Positions 52,470-61,734 of a stretch of DNA of 64,000 nucleotides are shown piece by piece. Origin of the DNA: Ruminococcus sp. YRD2003 (lineage in GTDB: Bacteria > Bacillota > Clostridia > Oscillospirales > Ruminococcaceae); NCBI GenBank assembly GCA_900109435.1, contig FNZT01000007.1, positions 62,001 to 126,000 of the forward strand. Direction: 5' to 3'. Numbering within the stretch: the stretch's first letter is position 1; the number at the start of each line of letters is the position of its first letter. The position numbers and the translations under genes were made by a program. The notes under the pieces are model-generated. The model did no database searches, was not told where the DNA came from, and was given only the letters and a program-made list of their open reading frames with translations.

Positions 52470-53516
52470 TTAGCTGTTAAGGATGAGCGTCACTATCCCG
52501 AGAACGCCGAATATTATACCTGCGAGCGAGAAAGTGATGACTATCTTGTACTCGCTGTAGCCGCTCATCTCGAAGTGGTGGTGGATAGGCGTCATCTTGA
52601 AGATACGCTGACCCTGATGGTCGGAGCGGAGCTTCTTCGTGAGCTTGAAGTAGCCCACCTGTATCATTACCGACAGAGCCTCGATTATGTATACGAGAGC
52701 TACCAGCAGCAGTACGAGGTGCTTGTGGAACACAAGTCCCACACCTGTTACAGCGGCGCCGAGGAACATCGAGCCCGTGTCGCCCATGAAGCACTTAGCG
52801 GGGTTGAGGTTCCAGATAAGGAAGCCGAGACAGCCTCCCGCGAGCGCCATAGTGAAGCACGACATCTCGTTCTCGCGCAGGAAAGCGCTGCATATCGTGA
52901 ATATCAGCATAGCAATGAACGTAACCGAGCCGCACAGTCCGTCAACGCCGTCGGTGAGGTTGACCGCATTCGTGAGGTAGATGATAACGGGTATCATCAG
53001 CACATAGTAGAATATGCCGAGCTGAGGCGATACCCAGAAGCCGAGGTCTATCGCAGTGCTGCCGTCGCCGAACTTGTATATCATGAAGAGAAATCCGAGC
53101 CCGAACAGTGTCTGGAGCACTATCTTCTGCCACGGAGTGAGACCGTCGTTGTTCTTGCGTGCGACCTTGGTATAGTCGTCGATGAAGCCTATCAGGCCGA
53201 AGAGGAGCGAGAAAGCGATGACGCTCAGCAGACGGTAGAAGGCGTGATGAGTCTCGGGAGCCGTAGTATCAAGTGCATATCTTATGCGGTAAGCCCAGTA
53301 TCCGCCGACAGCGGTGAGCACCGTAGATATGATGAACATAAATCCGCCCATAGTGGGAGTTCCCTGCTTTTTGGCGTGCCACTGGGGACCGTCCTCGGTC
53401 TTGATAGGCTGACCGAACTTGATCCTGTGCAGGAACGGCACCAGCCATTTGCCCGATATTCCTGCTATCGCGAACGACAGCAGCGCAGTGAACAGGTTTA
53501 TTATCCATAAAGACAT
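52470..53516 (-). CDS. mraY: phospho-MurNAc-pentapeptide transferase
   Basis: A 348-residue polytopic enzyme that makes lipid I. Characteristic motifs are GTPTMGGFMFI, IGFIDDYTKV, NAVNLTDGVDGLCG, FMGDTGSMFLG and TPIHHHFE. About ten membrane helices are present. It lies between murE and ftsW. A hairpin at 53548-53568 separates it from murE. Confidence 0.98.
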   Translation of the reverse strand: MSLWIINLFTALLSFAIAGISGKWLVPFLHRIKFGQPIKTEDGPQWHAKKQGTPTMGGFMFIISTVLTAVGGYWAYRIRYALDTTAPETHHAFYRLLSVIAFSLLFGLIGFIDDYTKVARKNNDGLTPWQKIVLQTLFGLGFLFMIYKFGDGSTAIDLGFWVSPQLGIFYYVLMIPVIIYLTNAVNLTDGVDGLCGSVTFIAMLIFTICSAFLRENEMSCFTMALAGGCLGFLIWNLNPAKCFMGDTGSMFLGAAVTGVGLVFHKHLVLLLVALVYIIEALSVMIQVGYFKLTKKLRSDHQGQRIFKMTPIHHHFEMSGYSEYKIVITFSLAGIIFGVLGIVTLILNS

Positions 53517-53547
53517 AGATATAACAACTCCAGTTTTTTTAATGTAG

Positions 53548-53568
53548 GGAACGCCGCCTCGGCGTTCC
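53548..53568 (-). terminator. hairpin between murE and mraY, possible attenuator
   Basis: GGAACGCCG pairs perfectly with CGGCGTTCC around a 3-base loop. No T run directly follows on the minus strand, but CTACATT then a run of A comes. Two TAATATTA blocks (53574-53581, 53586-53593) flank it and overlap the murE stop. It may reduce or process the murE-mraY transcript. Confidence 0.45.
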
Positions 53569-53590
53569 GTTTATAATATTACCGATAATA

Positions 53591-55024
53591 TTAAAGCAGC
53601 TTCAGTCCGTCCGCGACTACCTCACGCTCGTCGAAGTGGATATGCTCCATTCCCGCGAGTATCTGATAGTCCTCGTGACCCTTACCCGCGAGTACGATGA
53701 TATCGCCCTTCCGAGCTATCTTCAGCGCATGGTAGATAGCTTCCCTGCGGTCGGTCACCACATCATACGGTACATCAGTACCCTCAAGCCCGACGAGGAT
53801 ATCCCTGATGATAGCCTCGGGGTCCTCATTGCGCGGGTTATCGGAGGTAACGACCAGTCTGTCCGCGTACAGCGCCGCAGCCTTAGCCATTTTCGGACGC
53901 TTTGCAGCGTCGCGGTTGCCTCCGCAGCCGAAGAGGCAGATTAGCCTGCCCTCGGTGTATTCCTTAACGCTTCGGAGAATATTCTCGACAGCGTCGGGAG
54001 TGTGTGCATAGTCGCAGATGACGGTGAAATCGCGTCCCGTGGGAATGACCTCGCACCTGCCCTTAACGCCGTTGTAGTTCTCGACAGCGCTTATCACGGT
54101 CTCGGCGGGGATACCCTCGCGCAGACAAACCGCAATGGCAGCCGTGAGGTTAGACACGTTAAAAAGCCCAGGGATACGTGTTTTCACGAGGTACGACTTA
54201 TCACCGCAGCAGTACCAGAAGCTGCTGCCCGTTGACTTTATCTTTATGCCGTCGGCATAGATGTCGGCGTTGCCCTTGACGCTGAAAGACTTCCTCTCGC
54301 ACGCGACCTCTCCGAAGAGCCGTCTGCCGTACTCGTCGTCGATATTGACGATCGCGGCGTCGCAGATATCGAAGAGCATTTTCTTCGCCTGATAGTAGTC
54401 CTCCATATCCTTGTGGTAGTCGAGGTGGTCCTGTGTGAGGTTGGTGAAGACAGCCGTTTTGAAGTGCGACGGACCAATGCGTTTCTGGCAGAGTCCGAAG
54501 GAGCTGACCTCCATGACCGCGTACTTGCAGCCCGCCTCGGCCATTTTCGCGAGCACCTCCATAAACTCATATGTGAGCGGAGTGGTATTCTCGGTGTGGA
54601 GCACCTCATCACCTATCTCATTCTGTATCGTGCCGATGAGCCCCGTCTTGAAGCCCGCATACATGAGTATGTGCTTGATGACGCTGGTAGTGGTAGTCTT
54701 GCCGTTGGTACCCGTCACGCCGAGGAGAGTCATCTTCCTCTCGGGGTGACCGAACCACGCCGCACAGATGCATCCCCACATCTCGCGGGTATCGCGGACG
54801 AGGATCTGCCTGTCGCCGAGCCCGAGGTCGCGCTCGCAGACAACAGCCGCCGCACCCTTTTCGAGCATTTCCTTTGCGGCGTCATGTCCGTCGAACTTCG
54901 CGCCCCGTATGCAGACAAAGAGGCTGCCTTCCGCTACCCTTCGCGTATCGTCGGTTATCGAGGTTATCTCGGCGTCACCGACAGCCGTCACAGCGTTGTC
55001 TTCAATGATGTCTCTGAGTTTCAT
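53591..55024 (-). CDS. murE: UDP-MurNAc-tripeptide synthetase, probably meso-DAP adding
   Basis: A 477-residue Mur ligase. ATP loop TGTNGKTTTTSV, central NLTQDHLDYH and the DNPRNEDP motif are present. A DNPR motif is the known marker of meso-diaminopimelate specificity, so the wall should contain meso-DAP. Length and domain order are normal. It follows the PBP gene after 51 bases. Confidence 0.96.
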   Translation of the reverse strand: MKLRDIIEDNAVTAVGDAEITSITDDTRRVAEGSLFVCIRGAKFDGHDAAKEMLEKGAAAVVCERDLGLGDRQILVRDTREMWGCICAAWFGHPERKMTLLGVTGTNGKTTTTSVIKHILMYAGFKTGLIGTIQNEIGDEVLHTENTTPLTYEFMEVLAKMAEAGCKYAVMEVSSFGLCQKRIGPSHFKTAVFTNLTQDHLDYHKDMEDYYQAKKMLFDICDAAIVNIDDEYGRRLFGEVACERKSFSVKGNADIYADGIKIKSTGSSFWYCCGDKSYLVKTRIPGLFNVSNLTAAIAVCLREGIPAETVISAVENYNGVKGRCEVIPTGRDFTVICDYAHTPDAVENILRSVKEYTEGRLICLFGCGGNRDAAKRPKMAKAAALYADRLVVTSDNPRNEDPEAIIRDILVGLEGTDVPYDVVTDRREAIYHALKIARKGDIIVLAGKGHEDYQILAGMEHIHFDEREVVADGLKLL

Positions 55025-55075
55025 GTTACAGCCTCCGTTTCTTTTGTTATATTCTCTTTTCTTTCAGCGGAGATA

Positions 55076-57472
55076 TCAGTCTCCTCCGCTGTATACCATA
55101 AATTCAAGCTCTACCGTAGTACCCACGGCGACCTTGCTGCCCGCCTCGGGTTTCTGTTTTGTCACGGCGACACCCGCATGGTTGACGGAAGCTCCGCGCG
55201 CCACATAGTTGAGCTGGCAGTACATAATGGAATCATTCGCCATACTCGGGTCAAGTCCCACAAGGTCGGGGACCTCCGTGTAGTCGACGGTATGATTGCT
55301 CTCCGTGTAGAGGTAGACCGTGCCGCCCTTTGCCACAACAGAGCCCGTAACAGGCGACTGTGCGACTACCGACGAGCCCTCGCCGATGACCTTGTACTGT
55401 ATGTCATAGCCCGAGAGCGTATTTATCGCGTCCTCGAGCGGACCCTCGAGAAGAGGTATCTTCACATCGAGGTTTGCGAGCTCCTCGGTGGAGTATTCGG
55501 GGCTTATCCCCATATACGGGAGCACCCTTGTGAGAATGTTTCGCGCCGTAGGAACAGCGACCTTGCTTCCGTAGTAGCCGATGTCCTTATTCGGCATATC
55601 CGCGAGGACGAGGAGGATAATCTCGGGGTCGTCCGCGGGAGTGAAACAGCAGTAGGAAGCGCCGTACTCCTGTATCGAAGCGTCCTCCTCCTGGTCCTTG
55701 TTCATGGTTATGCCCTGAGCGGTATACATGAGTCGCTGAGATGTACCCGACTTACCGCCGATGGAATAGCCCTTTATGGTAACGTTTCCGCCGCCGCTTC
55801 CCGAAACAACCTTTTCAAGGCAGTCGCGCATACGTGCGGATGTTTCTTCCGATATGACCTGTCTCTTGACCGTGCGCTCGTTCTTGAATACGATGTTCCC
55901 GTCCTCATCGAGCACCCTGTCGACCACATACGGCTGCAGCAGATATCCGCCGTTTATAGCAGCACAGTAGGATGTTATCATCTCCATGGGCGTAATAGTT
56001 TCGCCCTGTCCGAACGAGCAGACCGCAAGGTCTACATTAGACATTGTTGAGGGGTCGAAGCCTTTGCCCGACACCTCATAAGGCAGGTCGATACCCGTCT
56101 TGCTGTCGAGTCCGAAAGCGTTGAAGTAGTAGCAGAACTTTTCCACGCCGAGACGTCTGCCTATCTCCATGAACGCGGGGTTGCAGGAATTGGTAAGAGC
56201 CGTCTGGAAATCCTGCGGACCGTGACCGCCCTCCTGATGGCACTTGATGGCGTTGAGCGCACCCTGTAGCTGTACCGAACCCGTACACATGAACGAATCA
56301 TGGTCATAGTCGATGAGGTTCTCCTCGAACGCAGATGCGCTCGTTACGACCTTGAATACCGAACCGGGCTCGTATATCTCGGAGATGCACTTGTTTCTCC
56401 ACTGACGCTCGAGCATTGCGCTCTCGGTCTCTTCGGGAGTGAGCTTCTGATTGGTGATTATAGGCGAATGGTCGACGATCTCACGCGGCTGATTGAGGTC
56501 AAAGCTCGGATATGTCGCCATACCGTAAACCGCACCTGTTTTCGCATTCATAAGTATCGCACACGCGCGGTTCTTCACCTCGAACTCAGTCACCAGATCC
56601 TGAAGACAGTCCTCAAGGATGTACTGTATCTCCATATCAATGGTCAGATAGACATCATTTCCGTTCTTGGCGGGATAGGTCTTGGAGTACCTGTACGGGA
56701 GCTCGTTTCCGTTGGAGTCCTTGGCAGAGATAGTCCTGCCGTCCGTACCCGCAAGGTAATCGTCATAGGAAGCCTCGATACCGTAGATACCGTATCCGTC
56801 AGCGTGCGTGAACCCGATAACGGAAGCGGCGAGCTCATTCTGCGGGTAATACCTCTTGGTATCCTCCTCGACGTTGAGGCAGGTCATACCGTAGTCGCTG
56901 AAGAATTTGAGCAGCTCATCCGCGACGGGCTTTTCCACCTGCTCCTGAAGCACGTGGTACTGCGTGTTCTCCTCCATAGCAGCAGAGACCTTCTCGGGCT
57001 GTATGCCGAGCTTTGACGAGAGCAGTTCCACCGCCTCGGCACGGAACGCCTCCGCCGACTCGGGCAGAGTATTGGTAACAACTACCTGTGCTTCCTCACC
57101 GTTCTCGTTGGTGGTCGTCTCTATCTTCGGCTGGAAATTACCGCTTGCAATATCCGCCTTCTGCTTGTCGATACGTTTCCCGAGGCTTTCCAGATCCTCG
57201 CGGAAGCGCTTGGGGTCGAGGAAGACCTTGTATACCGACGCACTCTTCGCGAGCGGAGTAGCCTTAGCGTCGTAAATAGAGCCGCGGTGAGCGGGAATGA
57301 TTATCGAGCCGAAGTGCTGGTCGTTGGCCATAGCCTGATACTTCTTGTTGTTGAGCACCGATATATTGAAGAAGTTGCCTGCTACAACAGCAAAGAGCCC
57401 GAAGAACACCGATGTCATTATGAACCGTGTCCTCAGCTTCATTGACCTTGAAGGAAGATTCTTATTAGCCAT
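55076..57472 (-). CDS. class B penicillin-binding protein, SpoVD/PBP2-like with two PASTA domains
   Basis: A 798-residue transpeptidase. It has an N-terminal membrane helix (MTSVFFGLFAVVAGNFF), a dimerisation domain and a transpeptidase domain with SVFK (in YEPGSVFKV), SCN (TNSCNPAFM) and GGKSGTS. Two PASTA domains follow, starting near 660 and 725. It cross-links septal or spore peptidoglycan with the SEDS partner downstream. KSG replaces the common KTG, which is acceptable within the family. A 363-base gap with a candidate small RNA precedes it. Confidence 0.94.
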   Translation of the reverse strand: MANKNLPSRSMKLRTRFIMTSVFFGLFAVVAGNFFNISVLNNKKYQAMANDQHFGSIIIPAHRGSIYDAKATPLAKSASVYKVFLDPKRFREDLESLGKRIDKQKADIASGNFQPKIETTTNENGEEAQVVVTNTLPESAEAFRAEAVELLSSKLGIQPEKVSAAMEENTQYHVLQEQVEKPVADELLKFFSDYGMTCLNVEEDTKRYYPQNELAASVIGFTHADGYGIYGIEASYDDYLAGTDGRTISAKDSNGNELPYRYSKTYPAKNGNDVYLTIDMEIQYILEDCLQDLVTEFEVKNRACAILMNAKTGAVYGMATYPSFDLNQPREIVDHSPIITNQKLTPEETESAMLERQWRNKCISEIYEPGSVFKVVTSASAFEENLIDYDHDSFMCTGSVQLQGALNAIKCHQEGGHGPQDFQTALTNSCNPAFMEIGRRLGVEKFCYYFNAFGLDSKTGIDLPYEVSGKGFDPSTMSNVDLAVCSFGQGETITPMEMITSYCAAINGGYLLQPYVVDRVLDEDGNIVFKNERTVKRQVISEETSARMRDCLEKVVSGSGGGNVTIKGYSIGGKSGTSQRLMYTAQGITMNKDQEEDASIQEYGASYCCFTPADDPEIILLVLADMPNKDIGYYGSKVAVPTARNILTRVLPYMGISPEYSTEELANLDVKIPLLEGPLEDAINTLSGYDIQYKVIGEGSSVVAQSPVTGSVVAKGGTVYLYTESNHTVDYTEVPDLVGLDPSMANDSIMYCQLNYVARGASVNHAGVAVTKQKPEAGSKVAVGTTVELEFMVYSGGD

Positions 57473-57559
57473 AAATTCACTCTTTCTATGCTTATCGCTT
57501 CAGTCCCTCAACATAACCGCAGAGAAACTGTGCGCTTTTTTTACTTTCGCTATAAAATA

Positions 57560-57746
57560 GAATAAGGCAGGGTGTTGTCGAGCCCCGCCTTTGAACATCT
57601 TCTTTTTTTATGTGATGTCCGTTTCTATGATACTGCCGTATCGAAAACGCTTGTCAGGCGTGGGAGCGTCCTCCCCTGTTCGCATTATCCGTTCCCGAAC
57701 AGGGGCAACGTTCCCGAGTATTCCGATCACTCGCTGTATCTCCTTG
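57560..57746 (-). ncRNA. candidate structured small RNA or long leader between ftsL and the PBP gene
   Basis: The 363-base gap holds no convincing gene. In minus-strand order it has a promoter (57780-57752), a CGAGT/ACTCG stem and a long hairpin with a perfect 10-base CCCCTGTTCG/CGAACAGGGG core (57673-57705), extended outward by CGT/ACG and GGGA/TCCC. A GATAC/GTATC stem and a terminator-like AGGC.GGG/CCC.GCCT stem (57564-57591) follow, then T-rich sequence. This looks like an RNA unit of about 185 bases. It is not matched to a known family by eye, and an SpoVD leader is the alternative. Confidence 0.4.
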
Positions 57747-57751
57747 GTTCT

Positions 57752-57780
57752 ACTATCACTACGGCATATATATTTTTCAA
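57752..57780 (-). promoter_or_regulatory. putative promoter of the candidate small RNA
   Basis: TTGAAA (57780-57775), 17 bases, GATAGT (57757-57752) on the minus strand. The -10 is imperfect. Confidence 0.4.
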
Positions 57781-57835
57781 AGCCGTTAGTATTTAAAAAT
57801 AATTACGGGCAGCCTTGTTTTTATATTATATTGGT

Positions 57836-58342
57836 CTACCCTCTGAAATATTCGACGCAGTGTTCAAAAAAGCTCTTGACTTTACCGAGAATGCTCTCGT
57901 CCTGCTGAGGAATACTTACAACGTCATCTGTCTGTATCTCTATATATTTTATCTGAGACGAATCGACTTTCTTCATGCCGAGAACATTTTCGGCATAATC
58001 CTCGATATTCTTTGCAGACATCTGACTTTCAAGCTCAGACTGCAGTCTGACATTTTCCGCTTCGGCAAGATTCAGCTCACTGTTGAGAGCCGAAACCTTA
58101 CTGTACATCGTATTGCGCCTGTTAAGGCTGTAGATGACAGTACCGAGCAGAGCCGCTGCAAGGGCAGATACCAAAATAACAGTAAACAGTGAGCCGCTTT
58201 TAGCCTCATATTTTCTCATGGTTATTTGCGGGCTTTTCGCAGGTGTACCCTGACTTGGCAGCGATTCCGGTCTCTCAGCAGGCTTGCTGCTGTAGACGTC
58301 CGCACTGTAGCGATAAACCGAATCACGTTCAGCCATTGACAT
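57836..58342 (-). CDS. ftsL: FtsL-like septum protein
   Basis: A 168-residue bitopic protein. The cytoplasmic tail is about 55 residues, the membrane helix (LFTVILVSALAAALLGTVIY) follows, and then a short leucine-zipper-like coiled coil (LNSELNLAEAENVRLQSELESQM). This is the classic FtsL/DivIC outline. Its ATG at 58342, with AAAGGAG five bases upstream, overlaps the rsmH end by 14 bases. Sequence conservation in this family is low; the assignment rests on topology and place. Confidence 0.85.
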   Translation of the reverse strand: MSMAERDSVYRYSADVYSSKPAERPESLPSQGTPAKSPQITMRKYEAKSGSLFTVILVSALAAALLGTVIYSLNRRNTMYSKVSALNSELNLAEAENVRLQSELESQMSAKNIEDYAENVLGMKKVDSSQIKYIEIQTDDVVSIPQQDESILGKVKSFFEHCVEYFRG

Positions 58343-59279
58343 CTGCGCTCCTTTCTGCTTTCTCTATTATCCTGAGCTTTGCACTTCTGCTTCTCGGATT
58401 TTCTCCGAGCTCGGTCTCGTCAGCCTCTATGGGCTTACGGTTCACAAGATTTCCCTGCGGCTTGCGTCCGCATACACACTGGGGAAAATCGGGCGGACAT
58501 ATGCAGCCTCGAGACCACCCCGCGAATCTCTGCTTGACAAGTCTGTCCTCGAGAGAATGGAAGGTGATAACAGCAAGTCTGCCCTTAGGGTTCAGGCGCG
58601 CGAAGGCTTTGTCGAGACCTTCCGACAAGTGGTCAAACTCACAGTTGACCGCTATCCTTATTGCCTGAAAAGTTTTTTTGCAGGGATTCTTATCGCGTCT
58701 CGCCTTCTGCGGAACACTGTCCCTGACAATGTCTGCGAGCTGCCGTGTAGTCTCGATAGGAGCCGTCTCTCTTGCGCGAACGATATTCGAGGCGATGCGG
58801 CGCGAGAACTTCTCCTCGCCGTACTCAAATATTATTTTCGCAAGCTGCTGCTCATCGAAGGTATTCACTAAGTCCGCAGCACTCATTCCGCTCTGGCTCA
58901 TTCTCATATCGAGCGGCGCATCGGAATGATAAGAAAATCCTCTGCTCTCCTCATCGAGCTGATGTGAAGAAACTCCCAGATCCATGAGAATCCCGTCCAC
59001 ACCGCCAATACCGAGTTCATCGAGCACGCTGTCTATTTCGGAATAGTTGCGGTGTATCACCGCAGCATTCGGAAACTGCGCCAGTCTCGCTCCTGCCGCC
59101 ATAATGGCGTCGGGGTCGCGGTCGAGGGCGATAAGTCTGCCCGTTTTGCTCAGTTTTTCGGCTATTGCAAAGGAATGTCCGCCTCCTCCTGCCGTGCAGT
59201 CAACATAGATTCCGTCGGGGCGGATGTTCAGCCCGTCAACAGTTTGTGCGAGCAGAACAGGGGTATGCTTGAATTCCAT
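58329..59279 (-). CDS. rsmH: 16S rRNA (cytosine1402-N4)-methyltransferase
   Basis: A 316-residue MraW/RsmH enzyme. Motifs are FKHTPVLLAQTVDGL, VDCTAGGGGHSFAI, LMDLGVSSHQLDEESRGFSY and AVITFHSLEDRLVKQRF. It methylates N4 of C1402 in the decoding centre. ATG 59279 is chosen for AAAGGAG six bases upstream; a frame to 59336 has no ribosome site. It lies between mraZ and ftsL as in most dcw clusters. Confidence 0.97.
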   Translation of the reverse strand: MEFKHTPVLLAQTVDGLNIRPDGIYVDCTAGGGGHSFAIAEKLSKTGRLIALDRDPDAIMAAGARLAQFPNAAVIHRNYSEIDSVLDELGIGGVDGILMDLGVSSHQLDEESRGFSYHSDAPLDMRMSQSGMSAADLVNTFDEQQLAKIIFEYGEEKFSRRIASNIVRARETAPIETTRQLADIVRDSVPQKARRDKNPCKKTFQAIRIAVNCEFDHLSEGLDKAFARLNPKGRLAVITFHSLEDRLVKQRFAGWSRGCICPPDFPQCVCGRKPQGNLVNRKPIEADETELGENPRSRSAKLRIIEKAERSADVNG

Positions 59280-59348
59280 GACTAACTCCTTTGATATGCT
59301 TTGCGGGATATGTCCCCTAACAGACCGACCGCACAAGCATAAAAATTA

Positions 59349-59777
59349 TCAGAGCGCGATCGTAGCGAGGAGAGCCTTCATTTCTGCATCATTGACTTCG
59401 GTCTGTGCAGCCTCGAGCCTGTCGCTCGCCCAAATCTCAGCCTTGTTATAGTTGCCGATGACCGTCACGTCACCCGTGATACCTGCTTTCTCTCTCAGCT
59501 TCTGGGATATAAATATTCTTCCCTGAGCATCGGGAGTCTGCTTTTCGGCTCCGGCAAGGACTTCTCTTCTCAGCGGCTCGGCAGCAGTGCCAAGCTCGAA
59601 GAGTTTTCTGGCATATTCGTCAAAATCTTCAATGGAAAAAGCGGCAATGTAGCGCTTGTCATGACTCAGGCAGAGATAGAACTCTCCTCCGAGGATATCG
59701 CGGAGCTTGCTCGGGAAGCTCATACGTCCTTTTGAATCAATACTGGGATTGAACGTGCCGCATAATGGCTGACGCAT
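59349..59777 (-). CDS. mraZ: transcriptional regulator MraZ
   Basis: A 142-residue protein with two AbrB-like halves, each with a DxxxR motif (DSKGRMSFPSKL and DAQGRIFISQKL). MraZ binds repeats upstream of its own operon and controls division genes. ATG 59777 follows GAGGTG after a short spacer; GTG 59786 overlaps that site. The minus-strand leader between 59873 and 59777 has several GGTGA/GGTG blocks that could be its operators, but the regular spacing is not convincing by eye. Confidence 0.96.
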   Translation of the reverse strand: MRQPLCGTFNPSIDSKGRMSFPSKLRDILGGEFYLCLSHDKRYIAAFSIEDFDEYARKLFELGTAAEPLRREVLAGAEKQTPDAQGRIFISQKLREKAGITGDVTVIGNYNKAEIWASDRLEAAQTEVNDAEMKALLATIAL

Positions 59778-59872
59778 GACCTTCACCTCACCTTCCCTGC
59801 TTCACGGTGGAACGTTTCACCTCAATGTGGGTCAAATTTGCACCTGAATGCCTCTTCTCACCCCTTTCTTCT

Positions 59873-59901
59873 ATTATAAATGAAATGCTTGCTCATTTCA
59901 A
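59873..59901 (-). promoter_or_regulatory. sigma-A promoter of the dcw operon
   Basis: TTGAAA (59901-59896), 17 bases, perfect TATAAT (59878-59873) on the minus strand, about 95 bases upstream of mraZ. The rest of the gap 59778-60169 holds a TTTTTACCC/GGGTAAAAA stem (60016-60047) and the terminator at 60107. Confidence 0.85.
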
Positions 59902-60106
59902 TAGCAGAAAGCCCAAAAAGGTGCAACAAATATATCAACAAAGGTTTCGGTTTTTTATCTATTTTGTTCAAATATTAATCATATGCGGTTTAAATGCGAA
60001 CATATGTTTTTAAATTTTTTACCCCTTTCCCCCACAATGGGTAAAAAGCGGGTATTTTTTTGGGAACTTACACCCCCACCGCTCTCACTCCTCATAAAAC
60101 TGCAAT

Positions 60107-60148
60107 AAGTCTCTGAGCAGACGGAGAACTTCCGCTGCTCAAAGACTT
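60107..60148 (-). terminator. terminator-like stem after the SpoIID-domain gene
   Basis: An AAGTCT.TGAGCAG stem with one mismatch, about 18 base pairs, lies 20 bases after the stop at 60170. The downstream T run is short, so strength is uncertain. Confidence 0.6.
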
Positions 60149-60169
60149 ACTTAATATAGTATCGTAGCT

Positions 60170-61663
60170 TTATTGCAATGTTGATGAAACGGTAACTGTA
60201 TCCTGTGGAATATCTGTAGTCCCGCTGACAGGAGCCTCGCTCGCTGTCTCGGTGGGTCCTTCTGATGTTTCAGTCTCCGACGTCGGCTCTGACGCGCTCT
60301 CGCTTGTCTCCTCGGTCGTCTCCTCGGTAGTATCGGTGGTCTCCTCAGTAGTTTCCTCGGGCTCCTTCGGGTCGCCGATATTGGTCGGTTGGTTATTCGG
60401 ATAAACGACACCAGGTGTATAGCGGTAATCCGCATCAACTACCTCTATCTCGGAGGAACCGTGCGGAATAGCCTCGCCCTCGGGTCTGGGAGTGTAGAAC
60501 ACGTTGAACTTCGACGACTTCAGGTTTAGCGCGAGTTTGAACTCATAGCCCTTTACAGTGAGCTGGTCGTCGATATTGACATAGGTGACATAGCCTGTCT
60601 CATCGGAATACTCAGGCTGTATCCAGCTTGCGGGCTCATCCGAGAGCTTGATGTTATACGCCTTCTCTATCATATTCCTGAGCTGGAAGTCGTCCACATA
60701 TGTAACCGTACCGTAGTGCGGGTCATAGCAGGCGTCATAGTCGCTGGAAACCGACCTCAGATACGGCAGGTCAGCCCAGAACACCTCGTAGCAGTTGGCA
60801 GTGATGCCGCCGCTCGAAGCCGAGAACATGGTGAGCGCATAGTCATCGTTATAGAAGAGAGCCTGCCCGAGCACGTCACTTACCGCATCGACAACGACCT
60901 GCGGCGGGTGCGGCTTGCAGCGGAGGTCTGCTCCGTCGCCGTTATGGTACATACAATAGGTATACACAGCGACTGCCTGAGCCTTGATAGCCTCATAGCT
61001 CATGCTTCCGCCGACCTCGTTGAACACTATCTGCGACACCATAGAGAGCACATCGCCCTTGACTCCGTTGACGGTTATCTCGTCATCCTCGTCCACGCAG
61101 GTGTCCATCAGATAGGTGTCTGGGTAGTAATGGAAGAGGATATCCTGATAAGTCCAGTCGGAGTAGGTCGCGTAGAAATTCGCACCATTCTGGCTCATTC
61201 CAACACCGTGTCCCCAGCCGTAAGTAACTATCGCGAACTTGCCTGGGGTCGACTCTATCTCGGGCTCGCTCTCAAAGAACGGTATATCGCCGACATAGCC
61301 TCCTGTAACATTGAGCTCGACAGGAGTAGCCTTCTTGCTTTTCTTCTTGGTGCCTGAGCTTCCCGATTCGGGAGAAGCCTCATAGCTGATGAGTGAAAGG
61401 CTGTCGTCGTAGTCGTCGAGAGTAGCCTTGTACCACTCTATCTGCTGCTCCTCCTGCTCTTCCGCCGCAGAAGTAGTCTCCACAGCAGCAGTGTCGGTAT
61501 CGGAAGTGCTTTCAGCAGTGCCCGAAGCGGTCGAAGCAGTAGTAGTTGCAGTTGTAGTCGCTGCCGTATCAGCAGCGCTTGCGGTATAGCCGGAGCCCGT
61601 GAAAGCTATCACAGCTCCCGCAATGGCAGCGACTGTCCTCTTAAAAGGTGTTTCTGTCTTCAT
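60170..61663 (-). CDS. secreted SpoIID/LytB-domain protein with Thr/Glu-rich tail
   Basis: A 497-residue exported protein. The signal segment is AAIAGAVIAFTGSGYTASA. A Thr/Ala-rich linker precedes a SpoIID domain (about residues 130-385) with GHGVGMSQNGANFYA, VLSMVSQIVFNEVGGSMSYEAIKAQAVAVYTY and FSASSGGITANCYEVF. SpoIID is a lytic transglycosylase of engulfment; LytB-like relatives act on vegetative walls. A tail of Thr, Glu and Ser follows. ATG 61663 has AAAGAGGTGAT upstream. It lies 71 bases after the sortase gene and probably shares its transcript. Confidence 0.88.
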   Translation of the reverse strand: MKTETPFKRTVAAIAGAVIAFTGSGYTASAADTAATTTATTTASTASGTAESTSDTDTAAVETTSAAEEQEEQQIEWYKATLDDYDDSLSLISYEASPESGSSGTKKKSKKATPVELNVTGGYVGDIPFFESEPEIESTPGKFAIVTYGWGHGVGMSQNGANFYATYSDWTYQDILFHYYPDTYLMDTCVDEDDEITVNGVKGDVLSMVSQIVFNEVGGSMSYEAIKAQAVAVYTYCMYHNGDGADLRCKPHPPQVVVDAVSDVLGQALFYNDDYALTMFSASSGGITANCYEVFWADLPYLRSVSSDYDACYDPHYGTVTYVDDFQLRNMIEKAYNIKLSDEPASWIQPEYSDETGYVTYVNIDDQLTVKGYEFKLALNLKSSKFNVFYTPRPEGEAIPHGSSEIEVVDADYRYTPGVVYPNNQPTNIGDPKEPEETTEETTDTTEETTEETSESASEPTSETETSEGPTETASEAPVSGTTDIPQDTVTVSSTLQ

Positions 61664-61734
61664 TGCTATCACCTCTTTCAAAGTCTTTACAGCAGTACCG
61701 CGCAAACAGCGCCGCACCGCCGGATATGTAATGC

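Noticed and set aside
54413..56050. 545-residue plus-strand frame
   Set aside because: It is the longest antisense frame, over murE and the PBP gene. Codon bias keeps it open; no start signal or domain is present.
60050..60055. additional GGGTAT promoter on the plus strand
   Set aside because: No GCACCC lies 15-16 bases upstream and no plus-strand gene follows.
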